Source: Rhodospirillales bacterium
GTDB taxonomy: Bacteria; Pseudomonadota; Alphaproteobacteria; Acetobacterales; Acetobacteraceae
Length of the DNA stretch: 50,673 nt
Assembly: GCA_028869315.1 (NCBI GenBank)
Contig: JAGWSV010000031.1
Location: 1-50,673, forward strand
Direction: 5' to 3'
Part shown: in pieces, positions 1-9,081 of the stretch
How the letters are laid out: the number at the start of each line of letters is the position of its first letter
How positions within the stretch are numbered: position 1 is the stretch's first letter
Translations under genes and position numbers: made by a program
Notes under the pieces: model-generated
Told to the model about the DNA's origin: nothing
Seen by the model: the letters and a program-made list of their open reading frames with translations, nothing else
Database searches by the model: none

Positions 1-626
1 AATTCCGCGAGGGTCTTTTGCCCTGGGCCTTGCAGCATCCGGTGGCGTTGTGCTTTGACGAATACGATGCCGGACGCCCCGACGTCATGTTCGTGATCCA
101 GCGGGTGCTGGAGGTCGAGGGCAAGCTCACCCTGCTCGACCAGAACCGGGTGATCCGCCCGCACCCGAGCTTCCGGCTGTTCGCGACCTCGAACACGGTC
201 GGTCTCGGCGACACGACCGGGCTCTATCACGGCACGCAGCAGATCAATCAGGGGCAGATGGACCGCTGGAACATCGTCGCCACCCTGAACTACCTGCCGC
301 ACGCGATGGAGACCGGGATCGTCCTGTCGAAGATGGGCGTCGCGGCCTCCGACACGAAGATGAAGAAGCAGGTGGAGGCGATGGTGGCGCTGGCCGACCT
401 GACCCGCGCCGGCTTCATCAACGGGGATATCTCCACCGTGATGTCCCCGCGTACCGTGATCACCTGGGCGGAGAACGCGCGGATCTTCGGCGATATCGGC
501 TTCGCCTTCCGCATGACGTTCCTCAACAAGTGCGATGAGGCCGAACGCAGTACGGTGGCGGAATACTACCAGCGCTGCTTCAACGAAGAGATTCCGACCG
601 GGGCGTTCGCGCGCAAGATGGGATGA
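1..626 (+). CDS. cobS: Cobaltochelatase subunit CobS, C-terminal part (5' end outside window)
   Basis: This is the AAA+ ATPase subunit of the aerobic cobaltochelatase CobNST, which inserts cobalt into hydrogenobyrinic acid a,c-diamide in the cytoplasm during cobalamin synthesis. The frame is already open at base 3, so the start codon and Walker A motif lie off the left edge. About 207 residues remain, against roughly 330 in complete family members. A Walker B segment ([10 protein letters not shown]) is visible close to the edge, and a sensor-1 stretch (RLFATSNT) follows about 45 residues later. The gene ends in TGA ten bases before cobT, its ring partner in the chelatase, and the two are very probably co-transcribed. 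The assignment rests on the motifs plus the adjacent cobT. Confidence 0.93.
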   Translation, partial: FREGLLPWALQHPVALCFDEYDAGRPDVMFVIQRVLEVEGKLTLLDQNRVIRPHPSFRLFATSNTVGLGDTTGLYHGTQQINQGQMDRWNIVATLNYLPHAMETGIVLSKMGVAASDTKMKKQVEAMVALADLTRAGFINGDISTVMSPRTVITWAENARIFGDIGFAFRMTFLNKCDEAERSTVAEYYQRCFNEEIPTGAFARKMG

Positions 627-636
627 GCTCGTTGGC

Positions 637-2514
637 ATGAGCGCCACCACCAAGGACAACGCCCGCACCGAGGACTTCAAACGCGCGACCGCCGGCGTGC
701 TGCGCGCGATCGCCGAAGTTCCCGATGTGCAGGTAAACTTCCAGCCCGGCCCGTCGGGCGTTTCCGGCAAGCGCGCCCGCCTACCGCTGCCGACCCGCGC
801 CTTGCCGCCCACGGAGATGGCCAAGCTCCGCGGCGCCTCGGATGCGATCGCGCTGCGGCTGCGTCATCACGACGACGCCGTGCACAACGCCCGTATGCCA
901 AACCGGCGCGAGGCACGGGACGTGTACGACGCGCTGGAGCAGGCGCGGGTGGAGACGGTCGGTGCCCGCCATATGGCGGGCGTGGCCGCCAATCTCCGCG
1001 CCAAGCTCTCGGAGGAGTGCGAGACCGAAGGCTACGACCGCATGACGCGGAAGGACCAACTGCCGGTCACCGCCGCGCTGTCGCTGCTCGCCCGCGAACG
1101 GATGTCGGGCCAGGCGGCACCGGAGGCGGCGCGACGGGTGCTTGACCTGTGGCGCACCAGCCTCGATCCCGCTGCCGAGGCAGCACTGACCGAACTGGGC
1201 CGCACCCAGGAAGATCAGCGCGCCTTCACCCGGGCGGCGCGCAAATTGCTCGCCGCGATGGAACTGGCCGAGGCCGAGGCGGATGCCGAACCCGAGGATC
1301 AGGACCAGGACGGCGAGCAGGGTGGCGAGCAATCCGGCGAGCAGGACAACCCCGAACAGGGGGAGGGCCAGTCGGAGTCCGACCAGGAAAGCATGCTGGG
1401 GGCCCAGCCGGAGGAGATGGAAGGCGAGGCCGCCGATGACACCGGCGAGGAATCCGAGGAGGAAGCCGCCATCGCCGAAGGCGACGACCGACCCGGCGGC
1501 CCGCAGCCGCGGCGCGAACGCCCGAGCGCCGATGACGGCACCGCGTACCGTGCCTATACCCGTCAGTATGACGAGGAGGTCTCGGCCGAGGATCTCTGCG
1601 ACGCCGACGAGCTGACACGCCTGCGCCAGCAACTCGATCAGCAGTTGCAGCACCTGCAGGGCGTCATCTCCAAGCTTGCCAACCGTCTGCAGCGTCGCCT
1701 GCTGGCGCAGCAGACCCGTGCCTGGGAATTCGACCTCGACGAGGGGTTGCTGGACGCAGGGCGTCTGTCGCGCGTGGTGGTGAACCCGATGCAGGCGCTG
1801 TCCTACAAGCGTGAGCAGGAGATGGAGTTCCGCGACACCGTCGTAACCCTGCTGATCGACAATTCCGGTTCGATGCGCGGCCGGCCGATTACCGTGGCGG
1901 CGATGTGCGGCGATATCCTGGCCCGCACCCTCGAACGCTGCGCGGTGAAGGTCGAAGTGCTCGGCTTCACCACGCGCGCCTGGAAGGGCGGGCAGTCGCG
2001 GGAGAAGTGGGTGCAGGACGGCAAGCCGCGCAATCCCGGGCGGCTGAACGACCTCCGCCACATCATCTATAAGGCGGCGGATCAGCCGTGGCGCCGGGCG
2101 CGCAAGAATCTCGGGTTGATGCTCCGTGAAGGGCTGCTGAAGGAAAACATCGACGGCGAGGCGCTCCTGTTCGCCTACCGTCGCCTGCTGGCGCGTCCCG
2201 AGCACCGGCGCATCCTGATGGTGATTTCCGACGGCGCGCCGGTGGATGATTCGACGCTGTCGGTGAACCCTGGCAACTATCTCGAAAAGCACCTGCGCGA
2301 CGTGATCCGCGATATCGAGAGCCGCGAACTGGTGGAGTTGATCGCCATCGGCATCGGCCACGACGTGACCCGCTATTACCGCCGTGCGGTGACCATCGTC
2401 GATGCCGAGGAACTCGGTGGCACGATGATGAAGAAACTGACCGAACTCTTCGACGAAGACGCAGACGCTGCATGGGCCCGTGCGGCCGCCGAGCGGGCTC
2501 CTCTGGTCGCGTAA
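637..2514 (+). CDS. cobT: Cobaltochelatase subunit CobT
   Basis: The product is 625 aa and partners CobS in the ATP-driven ring that activates CobN for cobalt insertion. The frame is open further upstream into cobS. The ATG at 637 was chosen because it lies just after the cobS stop and begins a CobT-like N-terminus. Order of parts: a mostly helical N-terminal region (about 1-210); a strongly acidic linker rich in Glu, Asp and Gln (about 215-310); and a C-terminal von Willebrand A domain. The MIDAS motif DNSGS is visible at 408-412, and a second metal-site segment (SDGAPVDD) lies further on. Length and domain order match the family. No cobN is visible in this window. Confidence 0.94.
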   Translation: MSATTKDNARTEDFKRATAGVLRAIAEVPDVQVNFQPGPSGVSGKRARLPLPTRALPPTEMAKLRGASDAIALRLRHHDDAVHNARMPNRREARDVYDALEQARVETVGARHMAGVAANLRAKLSEECETEGYDRMTRKDQLPVTAALSLLARERMSGQAAPEAARRVLDLWRTSLDPAAEAALTELGRTQEDQRAFTRAARKLLAAMELAEAEADAEPEDQDQDGEQGGEQSGEQDNPEQGEGQSESDQESMLGAQPEEMEGEAADDTGEESEEEAAIAEGDDRPGGPQPRRERPSADDGTAYRAYTRQYDEEVSAEDLCDADELTRLRQQLDQQLQHLQGVISKLANRLQRRLLAQQTRAWEFDLDEGLLDAGRLSRVVVNPMQALSYKREQEMEFRDTVVTLLIDNSGSMRGRPITVAAMCGDILARTLERCAVKVEVLGFTTRAWKGGQSREKWVQDGKPRNPGRLNDLRHIIYKAADQPWRRARKNLGLMLREGLLKENIDGEALLFAYRRLLARPEHRRILMVISDGAPVDDSTLSVNPGNYLEKHLRDVIRDIESRELVELIAIGIGHDVTRYYRRAVTIVDAEELGGTMMKKLTELFDEDADAAWARAAAERAPLVA

Positions 2515-2519
2515 CGAAG

Positions 2520-2533
2520 CCGCGGCGCCGCGG
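2520..2533. terminator. GC-rich palindrome between convergent cobT and glycosylase genes
   Basis: A 14-bp perfect palindrome (CCGCGGCGCCGCGG) lies in the 33-bp space between the cobT stop and the stop of the opposing glycosylase gene. The position suits a shared terminator. There is no T-run and almost no loop, so intrinsic termination is doubtful. Confidence 0.25.
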
Positions 2534-2547
2534 GCGCGCCTGCCGCG

Positions 2548-3192
2548 TCACGCGATTTCGACAAGGGCCGGATCACGCCGGATCTCGCCATCCAGTGCCG
2601 TGGCCAGCGCGGTGCGCATGGTTGGCAACAACTCCTCAGCGAACCAAGGGTTCCGCCGCTCCCAGGCGAGGGTCCGCCAGGACGGGTGCGGCAGTGCGCA
2701 GCGGCCCGGCAGCAGCGCGCGGAACCGCCGGACCTGCGCGGTCATCGGCCCCGGACCCAAGGCATCGGCGATGGCGTAGCTGCCCACCAGCAAGGTCAGG
2801 CGCAGCTCGGGCAACAGCGCCAGCAGTCGCGCGCGCCAGAGCGGCGCGCATTCGGGACGTGGCGGGGCGTCGCCGCCGCGCGGCAGGCGGCCAGGATAGC
2901 AGAATCCCATCGGCACGACGGCAATTCGCGTCTCGTCATAGAACACGTCGGCGGACAGACCGAGCCAGCGCCGCAGCCGTTCCCCAGACGGATCGTTCCA
3001 GGGAATCCCGGTTTCGTGCACCCGGGTTCCCGGGGCCTGACCGGCGATCAGCACCCGCGCGGTGGCTGCGGCGCGGAACACCGGGCGTGGCCCCAGCGGC
3101 AGGTGTCTGGCGCAGGCGCGGCAGGCCCGGATGTCGTCCGCCAGGCTTGCGAGCTTGGCCGCCGTAGCGGCGCGGTCAGGTAATGATCCCAC
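2548..3192 (-). CDS. Uracil-DNA glycosylase family protein with predicted Fe-S cluster
   Basis: The product is 214 aa, predicted to remove uracil or related damage from DNA. Visible motifs are GQAPG (51-55, the position of the active-site loop), a GSYA segment (137-140) and LPHPSWR (167-173), the usual position of the His loop. Cysteines at 24, 27, 98 and 115 give spacing C-x2-C-x70-C-x16-C. This closely resembles the [4Fe-4S] ligand spacing of family 4/5 uracil-DNA glycosylases. The loop sequences differ from textbook family 4, so the exact class is open. The GTG at 3192 was chosen as start because conserved sequence begins soon after and a GGAG lies about ten bases upstream. The gene begins 17 bases inside the 3' end of cysNC, so it is probably translated from the same transcript. 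Confidence 0.8.
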   Translation of the reverse strand: MGSLPDRAATAAKLASLADDIRACRACARHLPLGPRPVFRAAATARVLIAGQAPGTRVHETGIPWNDPSGERLRRWLGLSADVFYDETRIAVVPMGFCYPGRLPRGGDAPPRPECAPLWRARLLALLPELRLTLLVGSYAIADALGPGPMTAQVRRFRALLPGRCALPHPSWRTLAWERRNPWFAEELLPTMRTALATALDGEIRRDPALVEIA

Positions 3193-5017
3193 GTTGCCGT
3201 AACTCCGCCACGACCTGCTCGGCCAGCCGTTCCGGTTCTGCCTCCAGGGTACGCAGCCGAAGCTCGGGGGCGTCCGGGGCTTCATAGGGCGCATCGACGC
3301 CGGTGAAGTTCCGCAACTGCCCGGCATCGGCCCGCGCGTAGAGCCCTTTGGGGTCGCGCCGACGGCACTCCTCCACCGGGGTATCGACAAAGATTTCCAG
3401 GAACTCGCCGACTGCGACCCGCTCGCGCGCCATGTTGCGCTCGGCGCGGTAGGGAGAAATGAAGGAGACGAGCACGATCAGGCCCGCGTCGACGAACAGC
3501 TTTGCCACCTCCGCGATGCGGCGGATGTTTTCCACCCGGTCCGCTTCGGTGAATCCGAGGTCACGGTTCAGCCCGTGGCGGATATTGTCGCCATCGAGGC
3601 TCATGGTGTGCAGCCCGAGTGCCTGCAGACGCCGTTCCACCAGGTTGGCGATGGTGGACTTGCCCGCGCCGGAAAGACCGGTGAACCAGAGCACGGCTGG
3701 CCGTTGCCCCTTGAGAGCTGCCCGGGCGGCCTTGTCCACGTCGAGCCGGTGCCAGTAGATTGCCCGCCCGTTCGGCTGGATGCGAATGATCATCCCGGCC
3801 CCCACGGTGGCCCGTGTCAACCGGTCGATCAGGATGAACCCGCCGAGCTCGCGGCTGGTCGCGTAGGTTTCGCAGACCAATGGCTGTGCCAGCGATAAGG
3901 TGACGGTGCCAATCTCGTTGCCCGCCAGTGCGCGCGTCGGCTCTTCCGCCATCCGGTCGAGGTCGAGCCGACCGGCAATATCGGTCACGGTGGCGACGCT
4001 GGTGGCCGCGCCGAGCATCAGCAGATACGCCCGGCCGCGGAACAGGGCGGTATCGTCCATCCACACGACGCGCGCGGTGATCTGCTGCGTCGGCTCCGGT
4101 GCCGGCGCGGTGGCGAGCACGTCGCCGCGGGAGACGTCGATCTCCCGGTCGAGCACCACGGTGACAGCGTCTCCCGGTGCTGCCGCGTCCCGGTCTCCGT
4201 CCATACTCGCAAGCCGGGCGACGCGCGCGGAGGTGCTGGCGCCGGCGTTTACAACGGTGTCGCCCACTCTCAGGCCGCCGCCCAACACCGTGCCGGCATA
4301 GCCGCGGAATGTGGCATTGGGGTGCAAGACGACCTGGATGGGCAGCCGAGCCGGCCCAGCCGCTGGCGGGAGCGGGATGGGAGCCGCCTCCAGCGCCTCG
4401 AGCAAGGAAACACCATGATACCAAGCCATCCGGGCGCTCGGCCGGGTGACGTTGTCCCCGTCGCGCGCCACCACCGGGATAGCGGTCAGGTTGTGGCCGC
4501 CCAGACGGTCGAGCAAAGTGCGAACCTCCGCCGCAGCCTCTGCGAACGGAGCTTCGGCGAAGCGGGCGAGATCCATTTTGTTTACCGCCAGCACGAACTG
4601 CCGCACGCCCATGAGCGCGGCGATCGCCGCATGCCGCCGCGTCTGCGCCAACACGCCCTTTGTCGCATCGACCAGCAGCACTGCGACCTCTGCGGTGGAG
4701 GCGCCGGTGGCCATGTTCCTCGTGTATTGCTGGTGGCCGGGGGCGTCGGCGAGGATGAAGCGGCGAAGCGGGGTTTCGAAGTAGCGATAGGCGACGTCGA
4801 TGGTGACGCCCTGTTCCCGCTCGGCGGCCAGGCCGTCGACCAGCAATGCGAAGTCGAGATCATCCGGCACGGTTCCGAAGCGCCGGCTGTCTTCCTCCAG
4901 CCCCGCCAGGATATCGTCCGGTACGGCGCCGCATTCGAACAGCAACCGCCCGATCAAAGTGGATTTGCCGTCGTCGACGCTGCCGCAGGTGAGGACGCGC
5001 AGGAGCTGCTCCGGCAT
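3176..5017 (-). CDS. cysNC: Bifunctional sulfate adenylyltransferase subunit 1 / adenylylsulfate kinase (CysN-CysC fusion)
   Basis: This 613-aa fusion carries out two steps of sulfate activation. The N-terminal CysN half is an EF-Tu-like GTPase that drives CysD to make adenosine 5'-phosphosulfate. It shows a P-loop GSVDDGKST (12-20), the G3 box DAPGHQQYT (about 91-99) and NKMD. The C-terminal half, from about residue 440, is APS kinase with a second P-loop GLSGAGKST near 446 and the DGDN/FTE segments; it makes PAPS. The fused form is common in alphaproteobacteria. The start overlaps the cysD stop by one base (TGATG), showing translational coupling. Two sulfotransferase genes lie upstream on the same strand, so PAPS for sulfation is a likely output in addition to assimilation. 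No PAPS reductase gene is seen here. Confidence 0.96.
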   Translation of the reverse strand: MPEQLLRVLTCGSVDDGKSTLIGRLLFECGAVPDDILAGLEEDSRRFGTVPDDLDFALLVDGLAAEREQGVTIDVAYRYFETPLRRFILADAPGHQQYTRNMATGASTAEVAVLLVDATKGVLAQTRRHAAIAALMGVRQFVLAVNKMDLARFAEAPFAEAAAEVRTLLDRLGGHNLTAIPVVARDGDNVTRPSARMAWYHGVSLLEALEAAPIPLPPAAGPARLPIQVVLHPNATFRGYAGTVLGGGLRVGDTVVNAGASTSARVARLASMDGDRDAAAPGDAVTVVLDREIDVSRGDVLATAPAPEPTQQITARVVWMDDTALFRGRAYLLMLGAATSVATVTDIAGRLDLDRMAEEPTRALAGNEIGTVTLSLAQPLVCETYATSRELGGFILIDRLTRATVGAGMIIRIQPNGRAIYWHRLDVDKAARAALKGQRPAVLWFTGLSGAGKSTIANLVERRLQALGLHTMSLDGDNIRHGLNRDLGFTEADRVENIRRIAEVAKLFVDAGLIVLVSFISPYRAERNMARERVAVGEFLEIFVDTPVEECRRRDPKGLYARADAGQLRNFTGVDAPYEAPDAPELRLRTLEAEPERLAEQVVAELRQRGIIT

Positions 5018-5925
5018 CAGAAGTAGCCCTCGCGCTTTTTCAGTTCCATCGACGCATCCTGGTCGCGGTCGATCAACCGGCCGGCGCGCTCCGATGACCG
5101 CGTGCTGCGCATCTCGGCGATGACAGCAGGGAGGTCGGCTGCGTCCGACAGGACCGCCGCCGACAGCGGGTAGCAGCCAAGCGAGCGGAAACGCACCATC
5201 CTGGTCACTGGTGTTTCACCGGGCCGCAGCCGCATCCGCGCGTCGTCCACCACGATCAGCGTCCCGTCGCGCTCCACCGTCGGCCGCGGCGCCGCGAAGT
5301 AGAGCGGGACCACGTCGATCTCCTCAGCAAGAATGTACGTCCACACGTCAAGCTCGGTCCAGTTCGACAACGGGAATACCCGCAACGTCTCCTCGGGTGC
5401 GCGCTGGCCGTTGTAGAGATGCCAGAGTTCCGGCCGTTGGCGTTTCGGGTCCCAGACATGATCGGGGCCGCGCACCGAGAAGATACGTTCCTTGGCGCGT
5501 GACCGCTCTTCCTCTCGTCGCGCACCGCCGATGGCGCAGTCGTAGCCGCCGGCGTCGAGCGCCTGCTTCAGGGCTTCGGTCTTCATGATCCGGGTATAGA
5601 TTCCAGGGTCATAGTCGAACGGGTTGACGTTCTGACGCAGGCCGTCCGGATTGGTGTGCACCCGCAGGTCCAGCCTGTAACGCGCTGCGATGGCATCGCG
5701 GAATGCGATCATCTCGCGGAATTTCCAGGTGGTATCGATATGCAACAACGGGAATGGCGAGGGCGCCGGATGGAATGCTTTGCGGGCGAGATGCAACAAG
5801 ACCGAAGAATCCTTGCCGATCGAGTACATCAGGACCGGACGTGCCGTCTGGGCTGCAGCCTCCCGCAGGATGTGCAGGCTTTCGGCTTCGAGGGCGCGCA
5901 GATGGGCCGGAAAATTGGGGGGCAT
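5017..5925 (-). CDS. cysD: Sulfate adenylyltransferase subunit 2 (CysD)
   Basis: The 302-aa product is the catalytic half of the ATP sulfurylase heterodimer. It belongs to the ATP pyrophosphatase family and joins ATP and sulfate into APS with energy from CysN. The PP-loop SIGKDSS is visible at 35-41, and a conserved basic segment ([15 protein letters not shown]) lies near the middle, as in other CysD proteins. Length is typical. Translation is coupled to cysNC by a TGATG overlap. The ATG at 5925 gives a standard N-terminus. The upstream 138 bp contain no clear sigma-70 promoter or CysB-like site that I can identify. Confidence 0.96.
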   Translation of the reverse strand: MPPNFPAHLRALEAESLHILREAAAQTARPVLMYSIGKDSSVLLHLARKAFHPAPSPFPLLHIDTTWKFREMIAFRDAIAARYRLDLRVHTNPDGLRQNVNPFDYDPGIYTRIMKTEALKQALDAGGYDCAIGGARREEERSRAKERIFSVRGPDHVWDPKRQRPELWHLYNGQRAPEETLRVFPLSNWTELDVWTYILAEEIDVVPLYFAAPRPTVERDGTLIVVDDARMRLRPGETPVTRMVRFRSLGCYPLSAAVLSDAADLPAVIAEMRSTRSSERAGRLIDRDQDASMELKKREGYF

Positions 5926-6063
5926 TGTAAGGGGCGGTTACCAGATCGGGACCAGGATGAGCGGTAAGGGAGACATTGACCTGTTCGTAGGAAACGCTCG
6001 CGGCCACGCTTGATCGCGTTGCATTGCGGGGGCTAGCTCTCTGATTGATTCGGATGATTCAGC

Positions 6064-6240
6064 ATGTTTCTGAGCACGGGGCCTGGTTTTGTGGTCCTAG
6101 CCAACGGACGGAAGTGCCCTTTGGCATCGGGCCACGAGTTCTATGTTTTCAGCGCCCTGCCCCTGAAATGCGAGGGCATTCCAGGGGCAGGACGCCAGCG
6201 CATTGCAGAAATTCAGAACAGGGTGGAAATACCCGGATCT
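6064..6240. repeat. Imperfect direct repeat, copy A (3' end and downstream flank of the first sulfotransferase)
   Basis: This stretch aligns with 7591-7745. Shared blocks in the same order include ATGTTTC, GGTCCTAG, CATCGGG..ACGAG, TTTTCA, CTG.CCCTGA.ATGC and TTCAGAA. Copy A carries about 35 extra bases after ATGC, which hold half of a hairpin. It covers the last nine codons of the sulfotransferase and about 150 bases beyond. Nothing else in the window resembles it by eye. Boundaries are approximate. Confidence 0.7.
6156..6191 (-). terminator. Strong hairpin just downstream of the first sulfotransferase
   Basis: Arms CCTGCCCCTG (6156-6165) and CAGGGGCAGG (6182-6191) pair perfectly. A further AATGC/GCATT helix lies inside after one mismatch, with a 4-base loop. 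On the minus strand it begins 21 bases past the stop at 6213. No T-run follows, so it may act as a Rho-dependent end or as an mRNA-stabilising structure. Confidence 0.5.
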
Positions 6241-7358
6241 CCAACGTGGTGGTCGCCGAGCAGATAGCAGTATCCGCCCTTCGGTCCAAGGCCGCGCAAC
6301 CGCGCCCGGTCCGCGCCGTCGCGCGCGATCATCTCGCGTACCCGCGGAAGCAGGGACATGGCGGCGTCGCGGATCGGGGCTGCCGCGAGCCACCCTTGGC
6401 GGTTCGACGCGTCCGATCGGCGCTCGGTGCCCCCGGTGACGTGGGCGAGCACATGGTCCAGGCGCGCCTGGATCGGCCGATCAACCGCAAGGCCGAGGAA
6501 CTTTATGACCCGCTCTAACTCGGTGGAGGGGCTTTCGCACAGCGCCTCGTAGCGTACGGTGATCACCCGGTCGGCTCGGCCAAGCATGACTGCCTTGAGG
6601 TTCCGTTCGATCGCCACGATAGCATAGAGGCAGTCTTCCACCGCGCGCAGGAATTCCGCCCGGTCACGATCCACTCCCGCTGCTTCCAGGCGTTCCAGCG
6701 CCCAGGCGGCCAGCATGTTGGAGATGCAAAGCTCCACCGGATCGCGGGTCAGGACCACACCCTGCGCCAGTGGAAACACCGCATCCAGGAATGCCAGCAG
6801 TTTCGGGTCGTGATAGCGGATTTCCTTGAAACCCCATCGTTGGTCCTGAGGCACGCCATGCGTGAACAGATCCCTCAGCAGGCGGCGGCATTGCGTGACG
6901 AAATCGTCGGGTCCGAACGGGTTCGCCCAGGGGTCGAAACCAGCCCGGGCCCGAGCGTCGAATGCGAGATAGCGGGCAATCGCAACGGGCGTCCGCTGCA
7001 TTAGGCCGGCGTGGTCGGCAAGCAGGGCGTATGCTTCCGCAAGCTTATTGAGAAAACCGGCATGCTCTCCCCAGATCACCAGATCCGGAAAGCAATTGAG
7101 GAGGCGGGAGAGCAAGGTGCCACCGGAACGATGCACGGTAAACAGAAACACCGGGTGGTCACTAGGTCCGGAACCGGTATATGGAAGGGAACGCTCAGGC
7201 GTGCGCCGCGCACTCTTTGACGCAACGAGAGGAACAAAACTGCCCGGTGATCTGCCATGGGTTCTTTTCCCATGCGGCTGACGGAAAAATCGGAGGGTGC
7301 CGGCAAAGTCTCGAAATGTCGTCATCGGATCCTGGACCCCGTAAGACCGTCCCATCAT
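6213..7358 (-). CDS. PAPS-dependent sulfotransferase family protein
   Basis: The 381-aa product is predicted to move the sulfuryl group from PAPS to an unknown acceptor. The 5'-phosphosulfate loop (TVHRSGGTLLSRLL) starts at residue 74. A GFKEIRY segment lies at 176-182, and the 3'-phosphate binding element with RDP (205-207) and Ser213 follows. The start is uncertain. ATG at 7358 gives the longest form; ATG at 7325 (residue 12) is preceded by AGGA at good spacing and may be the true start. Neighbouring cysD-cysNC could supply PAPS, and a second sulfotransferase lies upstream. Acceptor class (lipid, polysaccharide, glycopeptide or small molecule) cannot be read from the sequence. Confidence 0.85.
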   Translation of the reverse strand: MMGRSYGVQDPMTTFRDFAGTLRFFRQPHGKRTHGRSPGSFVPLVASKSARRTPERSLPYTGSGPSDHPVFLFTVHRSGGTLLSRLLNCFPDLVIWGEHAGFLNKLAEAYALLADHAGLMQRTPVAIARYLAFDARARAGFDPWANPFGPDDFVTQCRRLLRDLFTHGVPQDQRWGFKEIRYHDPKLLAFLDAVFPLAQGVVLTRDPVELCISNMLAAWALERLEAAGVDRDRAEFLRAVEDCLYAIVAIERNLKAVMLGRADRVITVRYEALCESPSTELERVIKFLGLAVDRPIQARLDHVLAHVTGGTERRSDASNRQGWLAAAPIRDAAMSLLPRVREMIARDGADRARLRGLGPKGGYCYLLGDHHVGDPGISTLF

Positions 7359-7677
7359 CCCGCGCGAGCGTCGTCATCCTTTTCGGGCGGCGACGCATCG
7401 AATAACGATGCAAATTAACAACAAACCCGTGCAGGACACACGCGATTTAGCGAACACTCGTGGTCTCCTGGATACGGACAGCATTGTCAACGACAATCGG
7501 CTCTGTAGAGCCGGCGGTAAACCGATTGTGCAGATTTCTGCGTACTGCTCCGTCAATCGGTATAAAGGCAGAAATCGCGCTCGGCCTTCAATGTTTCGGA
7601 TACTGTGAGTGTCGCGGTCCTAGTGTCCCGAATCACGAATAGCGTTGTCATCCATCGGGATACGAGCTCCCCAGTTT
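7359..7677. promoter_or_regulatory. AT-richer intergenic region between the two sulfotransferases, with an inverted repeat
   Basis: These 319 bases are visibly less GC-rich than the surrounding genes and hold no convincing gene. Near the first sulfotransferase start there is an inverted repeat GCATCG-AATAA-CGATGC (7395-7411), 37 bases upstream of the ATG at 7358. It could be an operator. The right third (7591-7677) belongs to copy B of the direct repeat. A promoter for the downstream gene is expected here, but no clear -35/-10 pair could be fixed. Confidence 0.4.
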
Positions 7678-7745
7678 TCACTGTCCTGTCCCTGACATGC
7701 AGGAATTTTCAGAAACAGGACACTGGGTAACGTCGGATCCCAGAT
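7591..7745. repeat. Imperfect direct repeat, copy B (3' end and downstream flank of the second sulfotransferase)
   Basis: Partner of the copy at 6064-6240 in the same orientation. It covers the last 22 codons of the second sulfotransferase and about 87 bases beyond. It contains its own 8-bp inverted repeat, TGTCCTGT (7682-7689) with ACAGGACA (7715-7722). Relative to copy A it lacks about 35 bases. Confidence 0.7.
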
Positions 7746-8844
7746 CAGGACAATACCGGGCGAGCCTGGTTCGTTGCAGGATCGCGTCCACACGTCGTTG
7801 ATCCCCAAGCGGCATTTCGTGGCGCCAACGATGCGGCGCCTGCGAGGCGTCGCGGAATACTCCATAGTAGCGTTCCGCGCCACGGAAGGTCGTGCTCTGC
7901 GCGATGAACGCCTCGGTCTGCCGATGCCAGGGCAGGCCGACGAAGTCGAAAATCTCGCGTGCAAGAGGGGCTGGCCGCTCGCATAACAGGTCGTAACGGA
8001 TCATGCGGGCGTTCGGTCGATCGCCGAAGGCATCAAGAAATGCTTCGTTCATCGCGGCCCAGTTCCAGGCCAACCGCTCCACGACGGGCATCTCCGTCAG
8101 CTCCGCCAGCGTGAGCCCGTACCGGCGGCCGGTCTCCGAGCCTGGAATCCAGTCGAGCACCGCATCGGAGACAAACTTGCCCTGCGCTGTGCCGCGCATA
8201 ACCGAACTCACGTAGCCCCAGGGATCCCGCAGGATCACGACGACGCGAGCCTGCGGCGCAGCCAGAGCGAAGGCTTGGGCGCGACCGTGAGCGCTGACCG
8301 ACTTCACCACCACCCATGGCTTCCCGGGTCGCTTGTTGACAAGATCAGGAATGGGGAACCGATCCATCCTACGCGGCGCTACCCGTAGCGCAAGCAGGCC
8401 GCGTATCGCCTGGACCAACCCGTTCCGCGCCGCTCCACGAAGCGGACCGCGGTAATTCTTAGGGAATGAGGGGCGAATGGCGGAGGTCTTGAGCGTCCCC
8501 GTCCTGATCAGACGGTCAAGATAATCTGCCGCCATCCCGCGCAACTCGGCCGAAATCGGCTGCGGGCAGACCCACGGCAAGCCGTCATCGGACTGCACAA
8601 GATCCGGTTCGTGGCGGTACAGGACATCCGGATGGCTGTCGAAAATCTTTCCAAGCCAGGTCGTGCCGGATCGCGGGGCTCCAAAGACCAGTATCGGGTC
8701 AAGGTTGGCGCCACCAGCGCCAAACCCACCGCTTCGGTACGCGGCGCTCGGCTCCGCTGGGTCGTGCCGCTCGGCTCCGTGCATGATCCCGGGCGCCACG
8801 CCAATCGCGCCCGATTCAAAGTTCACCGCATCACGCACGATCAC
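7678..8844 (-). CDS. PAPS-dependent sulfotransferase family protein
   Basis: The 388-aa product is a second predicted sulfotransferase. The 5'-phosphosulfate loop reads FGAPRSGTTWLGKIF from residue 54, a better match to the classical pattern than its neighbour. The 3'-phosphate element LRDPWGYVSS lies at 205-214. The two neighbours share few residues outside these motifs, so they probably use different acceptors. The start is uncertain: GTG at 8844 gives this length, and ATG at 8784 (residue 21) is possible. The C-terminal tail (about the last 11 residues) reads through DNA homologous to the untranslated flank of the first sulfotransferase, which suggests a shifted or lost stop. Confidence 0.86.
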   Translation of the reverse strand: MIVRDAVNFESGAIGVAPGIMHGAERHDPAEPSAAYRSGGFGAGGANLDPILVFGAPRSGTTWLGKIFDSHPDVLYRHEPDLVQSDDGLPWVCPQPISAELRGMAADYLDRLIRTGTLKTSAIRPSFPKNYRGPLRGAARNGLVQAIRGLLALRVAPRRMDRFPIPDLVNKRPGKPWVVVKSVSAHGRAQAFALAAPQARVVVILRDPWGYVSSVMRGTAQGKFVSDAVLDWIPGSETGRRYGLTLAELTEMPVVERLAWNWAAMNEAFLDAFGDRPNARMIRYDLLCERPAPLAREIFDFVGLPWHRQTEAFIAQSTTFRGAERYYGVFRDASQAPHRWRHEMPLGDQRRVDAILQRTRLARYCPDLGSDVTQCPVSENSCMSGTGQ

Positions 8845-8966
8845 GAGTCCATCGAGCAGAGGGCATGCTCAGGATACTCCAGGTTCGCCGAACTGCAGGC
8901 CAGCGTTCTGCCGCACAACGTGCCTACCTGTATGGATCAGAACTTAAGTGATCGCAACGCGTTGTT

Positions 8967-8990
8967 CATGTCATGCCATGGGATGACATG
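8967..8990. promoter_or_regulatory. 24-bp near-perfect palindrome between divergent genes
   Basis: Arms CATGTCAT (8967-8974) and ATGACATG (8983-8990) flank a core that is itself CCATGG, giving a 24-base palindrome with a single mismatched pair. It lies in the 237-bp gap between the second sulfotransferase (minus) and the TTC38-like gene (plus), about 120 and 90 bases from their respective starts. The position and symmetry fit an operator for a dimeric regulator. A cruciform or hairpin role is also possible. Confidence 0.45.
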
Positions 8991-9081
8991 GCTCTGCGCC
9001 GCGCCGATAGAGCGCGATGCCGCCGATGTGGTATGCAGGACGGGATCGTGCGGGAAGAACCATCCGGGGAAAGCCACCGCC

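Noticed and set aside
781-2361. Minus-strand open frame of over 500 codons opposite cobT
   Set aside because: It is antisense to cobT, and its hydrophobic stretch comes from the complement of the acidic linker.
6045-6518. Plus-strand open frame across the first direct-repeat copy
   Set aside because: It is mostly antisense to the first sulfotransferase, has no ribosome site and no recognisable protein pattern.
7408-7608. Small plus-strand frame (66 codons) in the gap between sulfotransferases
   Set aside because: It has no Shine-Dalgarno and no recognised family. It may be chance in AT-richer DNA.
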